Source of the DNA: Streptomyces kurssanovii
GTDB taxonomy: Bacteria; Actinomycetota; Actinomycetes; Streptomycetales; Streptomycetaceae
NCBI RefSeq assembly: GCF_014649695.1
Contig: NZ_BMTN01000024.1
Location: forward strand, 31,838-95,837
DNA length: 64,000 nt
Direction of reading: 5' to 3'
Shown here: piece after piece, positions 9,987 to 18,874 of the stretch
Layout of the letters: each line of letters starts with the position of its first letter
How positions within the stretch are numbered: the first letter of the stretch is position 1
The notes under the pieces: model-generated
The model's database searches: none
What the model was told of the DNA's origin: nothing
What the model saw: the letters and a program-made list of their open reading frames with translations, nothing else
Translations under genes and position numbers: made by a program

Positions 9987-10532
9987 ATGGCCATGCTGGA
10001 ACGGTCCGCGACCATCACGAGCCGAACGGCGGACACGCCCGACGAAACGGCTGACACCGGCTGCCCGCCCGAGAGTTCGCGCGAGCGGGTCAATCGCCGG
10101 TGGAACGAGATTCTTCAGGAGACCCGGGTCGCACAGACCGGCGTCCAGATTCTGTTCGGCTTTCTCCTGAGTCTGGCCTTCACACCGGCCTTCCGTGACC
10201 TCGCCGCATTCGACCGCGGCCTCTACGTCGTCACCGTGGTGCTCGGCGCCTCGGCGACGGGGGCGCTGATAGCGCCGGTGTCGATCCATCGCTTCCTGTC
10301 CGGACTGCGGATGAAGCACGAGGTCGTGGAGGCCGCAAGCCGGCTGATGGTCTGCGGCATGGTCCTGCTCGCCCTGACCATCGGCTGCACGCTGCTGTTG
10401 ATCCTCCACGTCGTCCTGCCGAGCCTCCTGGGGGAACTGCTCGTCGGCGGCGTCATGTTGTGGTTCGTGCTGTGCTGGTACGTGCTGCCCCTCCGTCTGC
10501 GCCGCAAGGCCGTCCGGCGGGACAAGGCCTGA
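9987..10532 (+). CDS. DUF6328-type membrane protein
   Basis: The 181-residue protein has a hydrophilic N-terminus of about 50 residues. A conserved SRERVNRRWNEILQETRVAQTG motif region follows, then four hydrophobic helices (about residues 55-75, 85-105, 125-145 and 150-170). This matches the actinobacterial DUF6328 family. Its function is unknown. I chose the ATG at 9987 because GAGGAGG lies five bases upstream; the longer reading frame from 9843 has no such site and a low-complexity leader. It stands alone. Confidence 0.82.
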   Translation: MAMLERSATITSRTADTPDETADTGCPPESSRERVNRRWNEILQETRVAQTGVQILFGFLLSLAFTPAFRDLAAFDRGLYVVTVVLGASATGALIAPVSIHRFLSGLRMKHEVVEAASRLMVCGMVLLALTIGCTLLLILHVVLPSLLGELLVGGVMLWFVLCWYVLPLRLRRKAVRRDKA

Positions 10533-10659
10533 CCTCGGGCGGCCGGAGACGTAGCGCCCGGGGCCCGTTCGACTGCGACGGGTCGGACAGCGCTTGACCG
10601 AGGTGGAGCGATCGTACGGCCGGTGGGACGAAGGGAATTGACGTCACGTCACGGCGAAG

Positions 10660-11403
10660 TCACCGCGCGCTGGCGCGCTTTCGGGACGTGACGATCTCGC
10701 CCCGGACCGTCGCGAGGGTCGCCTCGGCGCTGTCCAGCAGCATGTCCAGCGCGTGCGGATACGCGCTCTCGTTCATGCGGTCGACGAGCAGCGGCGCAGT
10801 GGCGGCGATGTTCGGATGGGTGTCGGCCGGCAGCCGGGCATAGGTGGCCTGCCAGACCCTCTCGTCAGCGGTCCGGGCCGTATCCGGAAGGGCGAGGCTC
10901 GCGGCGTCGAGCGCCGCGAAGGCGAGCGTCTGGTCGATGAAGGCCTGGTAGATCCGCACCGATTCCGGATCGGGGAATCCCGCGGAACGCAGTACGCCGA
11001 GGATCGTCTCGTCGGCGGCGATCTCGTTCGCCCGGCCACTGACGCGGCTGGCCGTGAGGACGGCGGCCTGCGGGTGCGCGAGATAGGCGGAATGGATCCG
11101 CAACCCGAGATCTCGCAGATCGCCTCGCCAGTCGCCCACGGACCGCCGGCCGCGCATCGCCCGGCCCATCAGCTCGTCGGCTATCGCCAGCGTCAGATCG
11201 TCGGTGCCTCGGAAGTAGCGGTACAGGCTGCTCGGGTCGGCTCCCAGCGCGGTGCCGAGGCGTCGCACAGTCAGCCCTTCCCGGCCGTGCTCCTTCAGCA
11301 TCCGCAGCGCCGTTTCCACGATCAGCTGCTCCGACAGGACAACGCCGTTCTTGGTGGGCCGCCTGCGGCGGCGCGCCGATTCCGTCACCACCTGCTTCGC
11401 CAT
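10660..11403 (-). CDS. TetR/AcrR family transcriptional regulator
   Basis: The 247-residue regulator has an N-terminal TetR helix-turn-helix near residues 25-70 (LIVETALRMLKEHG and TALGADPSSLYRYF). A C-terminal ligand-binding domain resembles the TetR_C family. It is divergent from the saccharopine-dehydrogenase-like gene that starts 112 bases away, so it probably controls that gene and itself. The ligand is unknown. The unusually Arg-rich N-terminus (ESARRRRRPTKN) may add DNA contacts. Confidence 0.9.
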   Translation of the reverse strand: MAKQVVTESARRRRRPTKNGVVLSEQLIVETALRMLKEHGREGLTVRRLGTALGADPSSLYRYFRGTDDLTLAIADELMGRAMRGRRSVGDWRGDLRDLGLRIHSAYLAHPQAAVLTASRVSGRANEIAADETILGVLRSAGFPDPESVRIYQAFIDQTLAFAALDAASLALPDTARTADERVWQATYARLPADTHPNIAATAPLLVDRMNESAYPHALDMLLDSAEATLATVRGEIVTSRKRASAR

Positions 11404-11514
11404 GAGGGCTCCCTTCCTCGCCGTCGAGCTTATGCCAACGCCATTGACCTGTTGCGACGAGGACGCCTTTCATGGTGGCACAGGGCTCCTGGCCCCCGAC
11501 GAAAGGCGTGTCTG

Positions 11515-12726
11515 ATGCGAATACTGCTGGTCGGCGCGGGCGGTGTGGGCACCGCGATCACCCGGATCGCCGCCCGCCGCTCCTTCTTCGACCACATCGT
11601 CGTCGCCGACTACGACCTGCCGCGCGCCGAGGCGGCGGTCGCCGCGCTCGGCGGGGACGGAACCCGTTTCAGCGCGGTCCGGGTCGATGCGGGCGACCGG
11701 GAGGCGGTCACCGCGCTGATCGCGGCCGAACGGTGCGACGTGCTGCTGAACGCCACCGATCCGCGATTCGTGATGCCGCTCTTCGAGGCCTCACTCGAGG
11801 CGCGGGCCCACTACATCGACATGGCGATGTCCCTGTCGTACCCGCACCGCGACCGCCCCTACGCGGAGTGCGGGATCAAGCTCGGTGACGCGCAGTTCGA
11901 GCGTGCCGCGGACTGGGAGAAGGCCGGGCGGCTGGCGCTCGTCGGCATGGGGGTCGAGCCCGGGCTCTCCGACGTGTTCGCCCGTTACGCGGCGGACGAA
12001 CTGTTCGACACGATCGAGGAGATCGGCGTCCGCGACGGTGCGAACCTCACCGTCGACGGTTACGACTTCGCCCCCTCCTTCTCCATCTGGACCACCATCG
12101 AGGAATGCCTCAATCCGCCGGTCATCTGGGAGAAGGGCCGGGGCTGGTTCACCACGGCTCCGTTCAGCGAGCCGGAGGTCTTCGAGTTTCCCGAGGGCAT
12201 CGGCCCGGTCGAATGTGTCAACGTCGAGCACGAGGAGGTCCTGTTGATCCCGCGCTGGGTGGACGCCGGGAGGGTCACGTTCAAGTACGGGCTCGGTGAC
12301 GACTTCATCGAGACCCTGAAGACGCTGCACAAGCTCGGCCTCGACCGCACGGACAAGGTGACCGTCCCGGGCGGGGCGCAGGTGTCCCCACGCGACGTCG
12401 TCGCCGCCTGCCTGCCGGACCCGGCCACGCTCGGCGACCGGATGCACGGCAAGACCTGCGCCGGCACGTGGGTGAAGGGAACCAAGGACGGCGCTCGGCG
12501 CGAGGTGTACCTGTACCACGTGGTCGACAACCAGTGGTCGATGCGCGAGTACGGATCGCAGGCCGTCGTCTGGCAAACGGCGATCAACCCGGTCGTCGCC
12601 CTGGAGCTCGTCGCGAGCGGCGTGTGGGCGGAATCCGGCGTCCGCGGCCCGGAGGCGTTCCCGCCGGTGCCCTTCCTCGACCTGCTGAGGGAGTACGGCT
12701 CTCCCTGGGGCCTGCGCGAGCAGTGA
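11515..12726 (+). CDS. Saccharopine dehydrogenase NADP-binding family protein
   Basis: The 403-residue protein starts with a Rossmann motif LLVGAGGVGTAI (residues 4-15). It continues with the catalytic-domain features of the lysine-6-dehydrogenase/saccharopine dehydrogenase family, including HYIDMAM and GVEPGLSDVFA. In this family the reaction is an NAD(P)-linked oxidative deamination or reductive condensation of lysine-like substrates. The exact substrate cannot be read from sequence. The ATG at 11515 has GAAAGG upstream and begins at the Rossmann strand. It is divergent from the TetR regulator and followed by a strong terminator. Confidence 0.87.
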   Translation: MRILLVGAGGVGTAITRIAARRSFFDHIVVADYDLPRAEAAVAALGGDGTRFSAVRVDAGDREAVTALIAAERCDVLLNATDPRFVMPLFEASLEARAHYIDMAMSLSYPHRDRPYAECGIKLGDAQFERAADWEKAGRLALVGMGVEPGLSDVFARYAADELFDTIEEIGVRDGANLTVDGYDFAPSFSIWTTIEECLNPPVIWEKGRGWFTTAPFSEPEVFEFPEGIGPVECVNVEHEEVLLIPRWVDAGRVTFKYGLGDDFIETLKTLHKLGLDRTDKVTVPGGAQVSPRDVVAACLPDPATLGDRMHGKTCAGTWVKGTKDGARREVYLYHVVDNQWSMREYGSQAVVWQTAINPVVALELVASGVWAESGVRGPEAFPPVPFLDLLREYGSPWGLREQ

Positions 12727-12737
12727 GAGCAGTGGCC

Positions 12738-12781
12738 GGATTCCCGTCCGCCCGCGTCCCCGGAGAGCCGGACGGGAATCC
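12738..12781 (+). terminator. Terminator hairpin after the saccharopine-dehydrogenase-like gene
   Basis: The arms GGATTCCCGTCCG and CGGACGGGAATCC are perfectly complementary over 13 bases. They begin 11 bases after the stop codon. Confidence 0.8.
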
Positions 12782-12930
12782 GCGGAGCCCATCTCGCCTG
12801 AAGAGGCGCCCGGTTCACGGTGGAAGGGCGACCGGTTCGCCTGTGCCATAGGGGAGAGCGAGGCCGACCCCGTCGCATAACCTCGTGCATGGAGACGTCG
12901 GATGCCACGTGTGTCCACCTTGAGGAGGCG

Positions 12931-13851
12931 ATGGTGCTCGGAAGAGGCACGCTGTTGCTCGCGGGCGCCGCGATCGTGGCCTGCATGGTGCTCCTCGGCC
13001 CCAGCACACCGAGCGGCGCCCTTTTCGCCAGGTCACTGCCCGTCGAGGCCGCCAGGGACGTCGTACCCGGCCGGGTCATGACGTGGAACATCTGCAACCC
13101 CTGTGACGCGCGTAACGTCGACCGGGCAGCGGAGATAGCCACGTACGCGCCCCAGATCATCGGCCTGCAAGAAGCGTGCGTGCGTGACGTCGAGGGAATC
13201 CGGGACCATCTGGCGAGACGTCACGGACTGGTCTACCACGTCGCGTACGGCACGGTTCTTCGGAATTGGGGCCGCTGCGGTGGAGCGCCGTGGAGCCCGG
13301 GGGCCTACGGCCAGGCGATCCTCTCGGCGGCACCGATGACGGACCGTGTCAGCGTGGAGTACGCCGACGGAGGATCCGAAGACCGCGGGTACGTGGCAGT
13401 CACCACCATGGTGGGCGGCAAGCCCACCCGGGTCTTCAACACACACCTGGCCCAACGACGCCAGGAAGCAGTGCGAGCAGGCCAGGTCGACGTCCTCGCC
13501 GCAGACGTCGACCGGCACGACCGCGCGGTCGTTCTCGGCGACTTCAACGCCGTGCCGGATGCTCCCGAACTCACCGAGATGTGGGCACTGGCCGCGGATA
13601 CGGACCGACAGTGCCCTCCCTCGTCCGCCGGCACCTGCAAGCCGACCACCGACTGGCGGAGCAAGTTCGACTACATCTTCCTGCGAGGCATCACGTCGCT
13701 CGAGCACGGCGTGCATCCCACCCCGCACTCGGACCACCATCTGGTGCACGCCGACCTCGACCCCACCAGGGGCGAGGGCGTCCAGCACGCCCTTCCCGCA
13801 TCGGTCGCCTTCACAGCCTCACGTCCGTCGGCCGACCGGCAAGGCAGCTGA
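12931..13851 (+). CDS. Secreted endonuclease/exonuclease/phosphatase-family protein
   Basis: This 306-residue protein has an N-terminal hydrophobic signal or anchor (about residues 5-25) and then an EEP fold. Visible are TWNICNPC, an IGLQEAC metal-ligand Glu, a THLAQRR His, VLGDFNAVPDAPE (catalytic Asp/Asn) and a C-terminal PHSDHHLVHADL. These are the canonical residues of DNase I-like phosphodiesterases. Substrates could be nucleic acid or phospholipid head groups. The ATG at 12931 is preceded by GAGGAGG. It is monocistronic and its neighbours give no pathway. Confidence 0.88.
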   Translation: MVLGRGTLLLAGAAIVACMVLLGPSTPSGALFARSLPVEAARDVVPGRVMTWNICNPCDARNVDRAAEIATYAPQIIGLQEACVRDVEGIRDHLARRHGLVYHVAYGTVLRNWGRCGGAPWSPGAYGQAILSAAPMTDRVSVEYADGGSEDRGYVAVTTMVGGKPTRVFNTHLAQRRQEAVRAGQVDVLAADVDRHDRAVVLGDFNAVPDAPELTEMWALAADTDRQCPPSSAGTCKPTTDWRSKFDYIFLRGITSLEHGVHPTPHSDHHLVHADLDPTRGEGVQHALPASVAFTASRPSADRQGS

Positions 13852-14032
13852 CAGCGAGGTGGCTCAAGAACCGCCCGGCCGCCGCCGCCTTCCGCACCCG
13901 GTGAGGGCGCCGTCGTGGCAGATCCCGCCCAAGCCGGGACCGCTGTGAGCGAGGGCCCGCCGAGGACGGGCGTCACCGGTTCGGCGCAGTCCCGGGCGCC
14001 GGAGCGGCCGAGCCGCGCACACCGGCGGCTGC

Positions 14033-14425
14033 CTACTGCGGCTTGGTCGCGATCTGGATCAGGTTGCCGCAGGTGTCGTCGAAGACGGCGGTGGTGACGG
14101 GGCCCATCTCCAGGGGCTCCTGGGTGAAGCGGACGCCGAGACCGCGCAAGCGCTCGTACTCCGCGTTCACGTCGTCGACGGCGAACTGGGCGAGCGGGAT
14201 GCCGTCCCCGACGAGCGCGTCGCGGTAGGTCTTGACGGCCGGGTGGCCGGCCGGCTCGAGGAGGAGTTCGGTGCCGTCGGGCTCGTCGGGCGAGACGACG
14301 GTCAGCCACCGGTCCTCCCCGCCCACGGGGACGTCGTGCTTCTTCACGAAGCCGAGGATCTCGGTGTAGAAGTGCTCGGCCTTGGCCTGGTCGTCGACGA
14401 AGACGCTGGTCAGATGGATCTTCAT
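14033..14425 (-). CDS. Glyoxalase/VOC family protein
   Basis: The 130-residue single-domain protein has a VOC fold: SVFVDDQAKAEHFYTEILGF at the start, TELLLEP in the middle and DDTCGNLIQI at the end. The E in the C-terminal metal motif is replaced by CGN, so metal binding is uncertain. VOC proteins act as glyoxalases, dioxygenases or resistance-binding proteins. The start overlaps the stop of the upstream ArsR gene by four bases, so the pair is one operon. Its expression is probably set by that repressor. Confidence 0.88.
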   Translation of the reverse strand: MKIHLTSVFVDDQAKAEHFYTEILGFVKKHDVPVGGEDRWLTVVSPDEPDGTELLLEPAGHPAVKTYRDALVGDGIPLAQFAVDDVNAEYERLRGLGVRFTQEPLEMGPVTTAVFDDTCGNLIQIATKPQ

Positions 14426-14730
14426 GGGGTGCTCTCTTCCGGTCGGGACGTGTCCGACACGAGCCATCGCTCGGCGATCTGCCGCAGCGGGGCCGTGTTC
14501 AGGTCGTGGAACTTGTAGCGGCCCTCGCGCCTGGTCCCCACGAGCCCGGCGGCCTCCAGCACGGCGAGGTGCTGGGAGACCGCCTGACGCGAGATGCCGA
14601 GCCGGTGCTTCATGCTCAGTCGGGAGCAGATCTCGAACAGTGTCTGTCCGGACTTCTCGGCGAGCTCGTCGAGGATCGTGCGGCGGGTGGGGTCGGCCAA
14701 GGCTTTGAAGATGTCGTCGGCCACGACCAC
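14422..14730 (-). CDS. ArsR-family repressor
   Basis: The 102-residue protein is a winged helix-turn-helix of the ArsR/SmtB family. Visible are FKALADPTRRTILDEL, the recognition helix GISRQAVSQHLAVLEAAG and the wing TRREGRYKFH. No Cys metal-site motif (ELCVCDL type) is seen, so it belongs to the non-metal ArsR branch often paired with VOC or START-domain genes. A perfect inverted repeat lies four bases upstream of its start and is the likely operator. It is translationally coupled to the VOC gene. Confidence 0.9.
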   Translation of the reverse strand: MVVADDIFKALADPTRRTILDELAEKSGQTLFEICSRLSMKHRLGISRQAVSQHLAVLEAAGLVGTRREGRYKFHDLNTAPLRQIAERWLVSDTSRPEESTP

Positions 14731-14733
14731 AGC

Positions 14734-14757
14734 ATAGGCAAGTATTCACTTGCCTAT
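14734..14757. promoter_or_regulatory. Palindromic operator for the ArsR-VOC operon
   Basis: Ten-base arms ATAGGCAAGT and ACTTGCCTAT are perfectly complementary around ATTC. The site is immediately upstream of the ArsR start and matches the size of ArsR-family operators. Confidence 0.7.
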
Positions 14758-14974
14758 CAAGTGGAGGCGCGTCTCCCCCTGGGTCTGCCCATCGTCCAGC
14801 CGTTCGACGTCATCAGCCGGACGAGTCGCGGGAGCCTTCTCCGGTCGCCGGGCCGAGGCACCTCGGGTGGCCGCCGGGCGGCCGGTCGCGTACGCGCCCC
14901 TCGGCCACGGCGACACCCGCGCAGCGATTAGCGTGGTCCTCGGCGGACGCGCTACTCGACCGGGAGGTCCTGAC

Positions 14975-15364
14975 ATGGCCAGTAAGTTCACCGAGCTCGC
15001 GATCGACTGTGCCGATCCCACCGGTCTCGCCCGGTTCTGGTGCTCGGTCCTTGACTACGAGGTGCAGGACGAAGACGACGGAATTGTCACCATCGGCCCC
15101 CCTGCGACGCCTGAAAACAAGAACCAACGGGGCCCGGTGCCACCGGCATTGACGTTCGCGCGCGTACCCGAGGGCAAGACCGTCAAGAACAGGCTCCACA
15201 TCGACGTCAACCCCACCGACAGGGAGCGGGACGAAGAGGTCCGTCGCCTGCTCGACCTGGGGGCGCGGCACGCCGACGTCGGCCAAACGGGCGACGAGAG
15301 CTGGGTCACCCTTGCCGACCCGGAGGGCAACGAGTTCTGCATTCTTGCGAGCCGCCGCCCCTGA
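14975..15364 (+). CDS. VOC family protein (glyoxalase-like)
   Basis: The 129-residue protein fits the glyoxalase-like domain common in actinobacteria. Features are LAIDCADPTGLARFWCSVL, a central HIDVNPTDRERDEEV and a C-terminal DPEGNEFCIL containing the usual Glu of the metal site. GGGAGG precedes the ATG. It runs away from the ArsR-VOC pair and is about 220 bases from it, so it is probably regulated separately. Substrate unknown. Confidence 0.88.
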   Translation: MASKFTELAIDCADPTGLARFWCSVLDYEVQDEDDGIVTIGPPATPENKNQRGPVPPALTFARVPEGKTVKNRLHIDVNPTDRERDEEVRRLLDLGARHADVGQTGDESWVTLADPEGNEFCILASRRP

Positions 15365-15599
15365 TCGGAGGCCGCACACCGCGCCGGACCTGCATGGACG
15401 CAAGGGGCGCCGGGTGCGGGGGCGGCCAGCGGCGGACCGGGCGGCAGGGCGGCGAACTCCTTGCGCCAGGCGGCGCGGGCGGCCAGGTCCTGGGGACGGA
15501 TCGCGTGCTACGGGATCCGGGCACCGCCTCATCGGCGCCGGCCCGGTCCGCCCGTGGCCGGGGCCGATCCTGAGCTTGCCGCACATCGCCGCGCGGGCG
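15365..15599. other. Intergenic stretch between convergent genes
   Basis: About 235 bases separate the VOC gene and the acyltransferase gene. Open frames here are GC-driven and I see no recognisable product. Confidence 0.4.
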
Positions 15600-16880
15600 C
15601 TATCCGAGCGCCGCCCGCCGCAGCTCCGCGATCGAGCGGCTGATCGCGTCGGCCAGCCCGGCGATCCCGGGGAGTGCTTCGGGATCGGTGCAGATTCCCA
15701 CGCCGACCGTTCCCGCGTAGGAGATCGCCGAGACCCGAAGCGCGTGGCGCTGCGCCGGTTCGGCGACCGAGTAGAGCCTCTCTACCCGCCGGCCGGTCAC
15801 CGCGAGCGCCGCGCGCGGGCCCGGCACGTTGGAGATCGCGAGGCTGAACTCGTGCGGGCCGGCGGCGATGCGTTCGACGGCGCGCCCGAGCGGTGGACAG
15901 CGGGCGAGCGCGTGGAAGAGGTCGTAGAGCTCCTGGGCGTCGCCGGCGACCTTGCGGGCGGCGGTCCCGGCACTGATCCGATCGAGACGGGCCAGCGGGT
16001 CGGCCTCGGCGAGCGGCAGGTCGACGTTCAGGAAAGAGTCGCGGTTGCCGAGTTCGGCCGGACCTTCGTCGCGGTGGTGGAGGCTGACCGGCACTTGGGC
16101 CCGCAGTCTGCCGGCGCGCTCGCCGGCGGCCGCCAGCCAGGCGCGCAAGCCGCCGGAGACCGAGGCGAGCAGGACGTCGTTGACCGTGGCGCGACCGGGT
16201 CGCGAAGACCCGATCGCCTTCAGCTCGACAAGCGGCGCGGTGGTGAAGGCGAGTTCACGCGCCGTGCCGATCCTGCGGTCGAGCACCGAGTCCTTCGCCC
16301 GGTGTCCGAGCTCACGCAGGAGCGTCGCCGGAAGCCGGCGCACTTCGTGGCCGCCCGAACCGCCCGCCGCGGGCACGGCAGCCCCACCACGAGGAGGCGA
16401 CGGCACGTCACCCGACGGCTCCCACAGGACTTCGTCGAGGAAGCGCAGGCAGCTGATCCCGTCGGCCATCGCGTGGTGGATGCGCGCGACGACCGCCTCG
16501 CGGCCGTCGGCGAGCGGACCGAGGACGTCGAGCGCCCACAGGGGGCGGCGGTGGTCGAGGCGTTCGGACATCAGCTCACCCGCCGCCGCCCAGACGCCCC
16601 TCTCGTCCGCCCCGGCGGTGCCGTCGCGGCGGCGGATGTGTGCGGCGATGTCGAACTCGTCGTCGGTGACCCAGTGGGCGGCGGGGAGCGCCACCCGCTC
16701 GCGGCCGCGTGATCCGGCCTCGAGTCTCGCGTCGACGCTTTCACGCAGTCGGTCGAGGTCGAGCGGGGCGTCGCCCGGCTCGAGCATGATCATCTTCAGC
16801 GTATGACCGGCGATCGCCGCCGACTCGAGTTCGAGGAGCCGGGCGTCGTCGGGACTGAGTCGATGCGATCCCTCCACCAC
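15600..16880 (-). CDS. Wax ester synthase/diacylglycerol acyltransferase (WS/DGAT) family protein
   Basis: The 426-residue protein has the acyltransferase motif HHAMADG at residues 135-141 (HHxxxDG). It also has the WS/DGAT C-terminal domain with a PGPR-type motif (AISNVPGPRAALAV). These enzymes esterify diacylglycerol or long-chain alcohols with acyl-CoA to make storage lipid. The length is slightly below the usual 450-480, and the N-terminal LSPDDARLLELES resembles the family start. The start is GTG at 16880. It stands alone, convergent with the VOC gene. Confidence 0.85.
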   Translation of the reverse strand: MVEGSHRLSPDDARLLELESAAIAGHTLKMIMLEPGDAPLDLDRLRESVDARLEAGSRGRERVALPAAHWVTDDEFDIAAHIRRRDGTAGADERGVWAAAGELMSERLDHRRPLWALDVLGPLADGREAVVARIHHAMADGISCLRFLDEVLWEPSGDVPSPPRGGAAVPAAGGSGGHEVRRLPATLLRELGHRAKDSVLDRRIGTARELAFTTAPLVELKAIGSSRPGRATVNDVLLASVSGGLRAWLAAAGERAGRLRAQVPVSLHHRDEGPAELGNRDSFLNVDLPLAEADPLARLDRISAGTAARKVAGDAQELYDLFHALARCPPLGRAVERIAAGPHEFSLAISNVPGPRAALAVTGRRVERLYSVAEPAQRHALRVSAISYAGTVGVGICTDPEALPGIAGLADAISRSIAELRRAALG

Positions 16881-16949
16881 GCGCCGACCCTACGCCCCGG
16901 AGCGCCGGTTCATCCGGATTGTCGCGGCTAGGGAAGAGACAGGGGCTGG

Positions 16950-17678
16950 TCAGCGACGGGGTGTCGGGGGCAGCTTGATCGTCGCGCATGCCGGGCCGAG
17001 CTCCGTCAGGGACTCGCAGTCCTGGGATCCACCGGCAGCCACAGCGCCGATCTCGATGCCCCAGGCTTCCTCCGGCACGGAAATCGGTGAACTGACCCGC
17101 TGTTCCACCACGCCCTTGTCATCGGGCCTGAGGTAGCCGCTGTAGAAGTCGATGTCGAAGGGGTCCTTGTCCAGGTCCACAGCGTCTGCGTAGACCTCGA
17201 TGGTCGCCCACGTGTCAACGCCGTCGGCACGAACGGTGAAGCTCAGCGTCAGGTCCGGCCGGTGACCTTTCAACTCGACGTCGGTAATGGTCGGGCGCCC
17301 GTTCCCCCCAGCTGCCTTGGACGCACCGACGACCGCCACGCTCAACGACACCATGTAAAAGATCACCCCGAGAATGAGCACGACGGTCTCCCACAGAATC
17401 CCCCGGGGCGTGGGGCGGATCAGCAGCGCCACGATGCTGCACACGATGGCGAGGACGGCGCAGAGCGAGGCCGCGTAGATGGGCCACGATTCGTTGTTGA
17501 GGGCGACGAAGACGATGTCGCTCGTGAGCCCGAGCGCGGTCATGATGCCGGCAACAGCGACCAGGGCACCGGCGAGGATCTTGGCGACATCGTCCAGCCG
17601 CTTCCCGACCCTGGCCTGGGCCTCTTCGGACATCGGAGCAGTCTGGTGCCTATCGCCCGGAATCGTCATCCCGCTCAT
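16950..17678 (-). CDS. Hypothetical membrane protein with an extracellular C-terminal domain
   Basis: I do not recognise a family. The roughly 242 residues carry three or four hydrophobic segments in the first half (about residues 34-58, 63-88, 92-112 and 115-140). A soluble, acidic, beta-rich C-terminal half follows, ending with a Cys pair (SQDCES and GPACATIK) that could form a disulfide outside the cell. Alternative starts at 17669 and 17633 are possible because no strong ribosome site is visible. It is monocistronic, upstream of a LysR gene on the same strand. Confidence 0.6.
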   Translation of the reverse strand: MSGMTIPGDRHQTAPMSEEAQARVGKRLDDVAKILAGALVAVAGIMTALGLTSDIVFVALNNESWPIYAASLCAVLAIVCSIVALLIRPTPRGILWETVVLILGVIFYMVSLSVAVVGASKAAGGNGRPTITDVELKGHRPDLTLSFTVRADGVDTWATIEVYADAVDLDKDPFDIDFYSGYLRPDDKGVVEQRVSSPISVPEEAWGIEIGAVAAGGSQDCESLTELGPACATIKLPPTPRR

Positions 17679-17880
17679 AGTGGTCGAGGCGTGGCGTGTC
17701 GGAGCGCCTCGGCGCCCCGGATTGGGCCGAAGGGGCGAAGGACCGCAGACATGCTCGCCCCGCCCGGTTCTCGGCAGGTGCGATTCCGGTCGGCCCACGC
17801 CTCTCGGACAAGTCCCCCGCCCCGACACGGCCGAAAACGATCCGCGATGCGGGCCGTCACAACCCGTCCGGTCAGCACAT

Positions 17881-18795
17881 TTAGGCCGGCGGGACGTACG
17901 TGGTGCCCTGCCGCGCGGCTGTGCGCAGTGCCGCGATGACGGCCGTGGTCGTCGGGTTCGCGGTCCCGGTGCGACGGGTCGCGGCGAACAGGAGGCGCAG
18001 GATCGGGTGGTCTTCGATAGGCGCTGTGCGGATTCCGGGTGTGGTCGGGTCGATGGCCGTCCGGGGGACGAGCGCGGTGGCGAGGCCGGCCCGTGCGAGG
18101 GTGAGCTGGGCGGCGATGTCGGCGGTGACGTAGCGGGGCGTGGGTGTGAAGCCGGCCTGGTGGCAGGCCTGCAGGATGGCCTGTCCGCAGTCCGTGGTCG
18201 GCGGCGGCACGGCGAGATGGTGCGTGGCCAGTTCCCGCAGGGTGACGGGCCGCCCGTCGGCCTGGTCGGCTGCGGTGACGACGAGCAGCGGATCGTCGAG
18301 CAGCGGTGAGACCTCGATCCCCCGGGGTGTCGCATCGGTCAGGTGGTGATACCGCTGCCCCAGGACGACATCGACGGTGCCGAGCGTGAGTTCCCGCAGT
18401 TGCGCCTGGTCGGTGACGAGGCACGTCACGGTGAGCTGCGGGTGGCGCGAGTCGAGTGCGGTGAGCGCGGGGGCCACGATCCTGGCGACGGTGGAGGGCA
18501 ATGCGGCGAGCGTGGCGGTGGCGCCGACCGTGCCCTTGACTGCTGCGATGGCGCACTCGGCTTCCTCTACGGCGGCGAGGACCCGGTCGGCGTGCTCGAG
18601 GAGCACGTGGCCCGCCTCCGTCAGTGCCACTGTTCGCCCGTCGGGGCGCAGCAGATCGACTCCCACATCGTGCCGCAGCGCGGACAGTTGCTGGGACACG
18701 GCACCGGCGGACAGCGACAGGGACTGGGCGGCCGCGGCGATGGAACCGCGGGCGGCGACGGTCTTGAGCATGTGCAGACGGCGGATATCCAGCAT
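17881..18795 (-). CDS. LysR-family transcriptional regulator
   Basis: This 304-residue protein has the N-terminal LysR helix-turn-helix (LHMLKTVAARGSIAAAAQSL and AGAVSQQLSALRHDVG). A periplasmic-binding-protein-like effector domain follows. It is divergent from the SCO6745-type gene that starts 80 bases away, which is its likely target. The effector cannot be inferred. Confidence 0.92.
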   Translation of the reverse strand: MLDIRRLHMLKTVAARGSIAAAAQSLSLSAGAVSQQLSALRHDVGVDLLRPDGRTVALTEAGHVLLEHADRVLAAVEEAECAIAAVKGTVGATATLAALPSTVARIVAPALTALDSRHPQLTVTCLVTDQAQLRELTLGTVDVVLGQRYHHLTDATPRGIEVSPLLDDPLLVVTAADQADGRPVTLRELATHHLAVPPPTTDCGQAILQACHQAGFTPTPRYVTADIAAQLTLARAGLATALVPRTAIDPTTPGIRTAPIEDHPILRLLFAATRRTGTANPTTTAVIAALRTAARQGTTYVPPA

Positions 18796-18874
18796 GACCC
18801 GATAGATTACCTAAAGGATTCCATCAGAAATCATTCCCTTGACCTGCCGAGTCGGCGTGAGTGATCTTCAGCAC

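Noticed and set aside
10753-11514. In-frame N-terminal extension of the saccharopine-dehydrogenase-like gene
   Set aside because: It runs antisense through the TetR gene. The Rossmann start at 11515 is the natural beginning.
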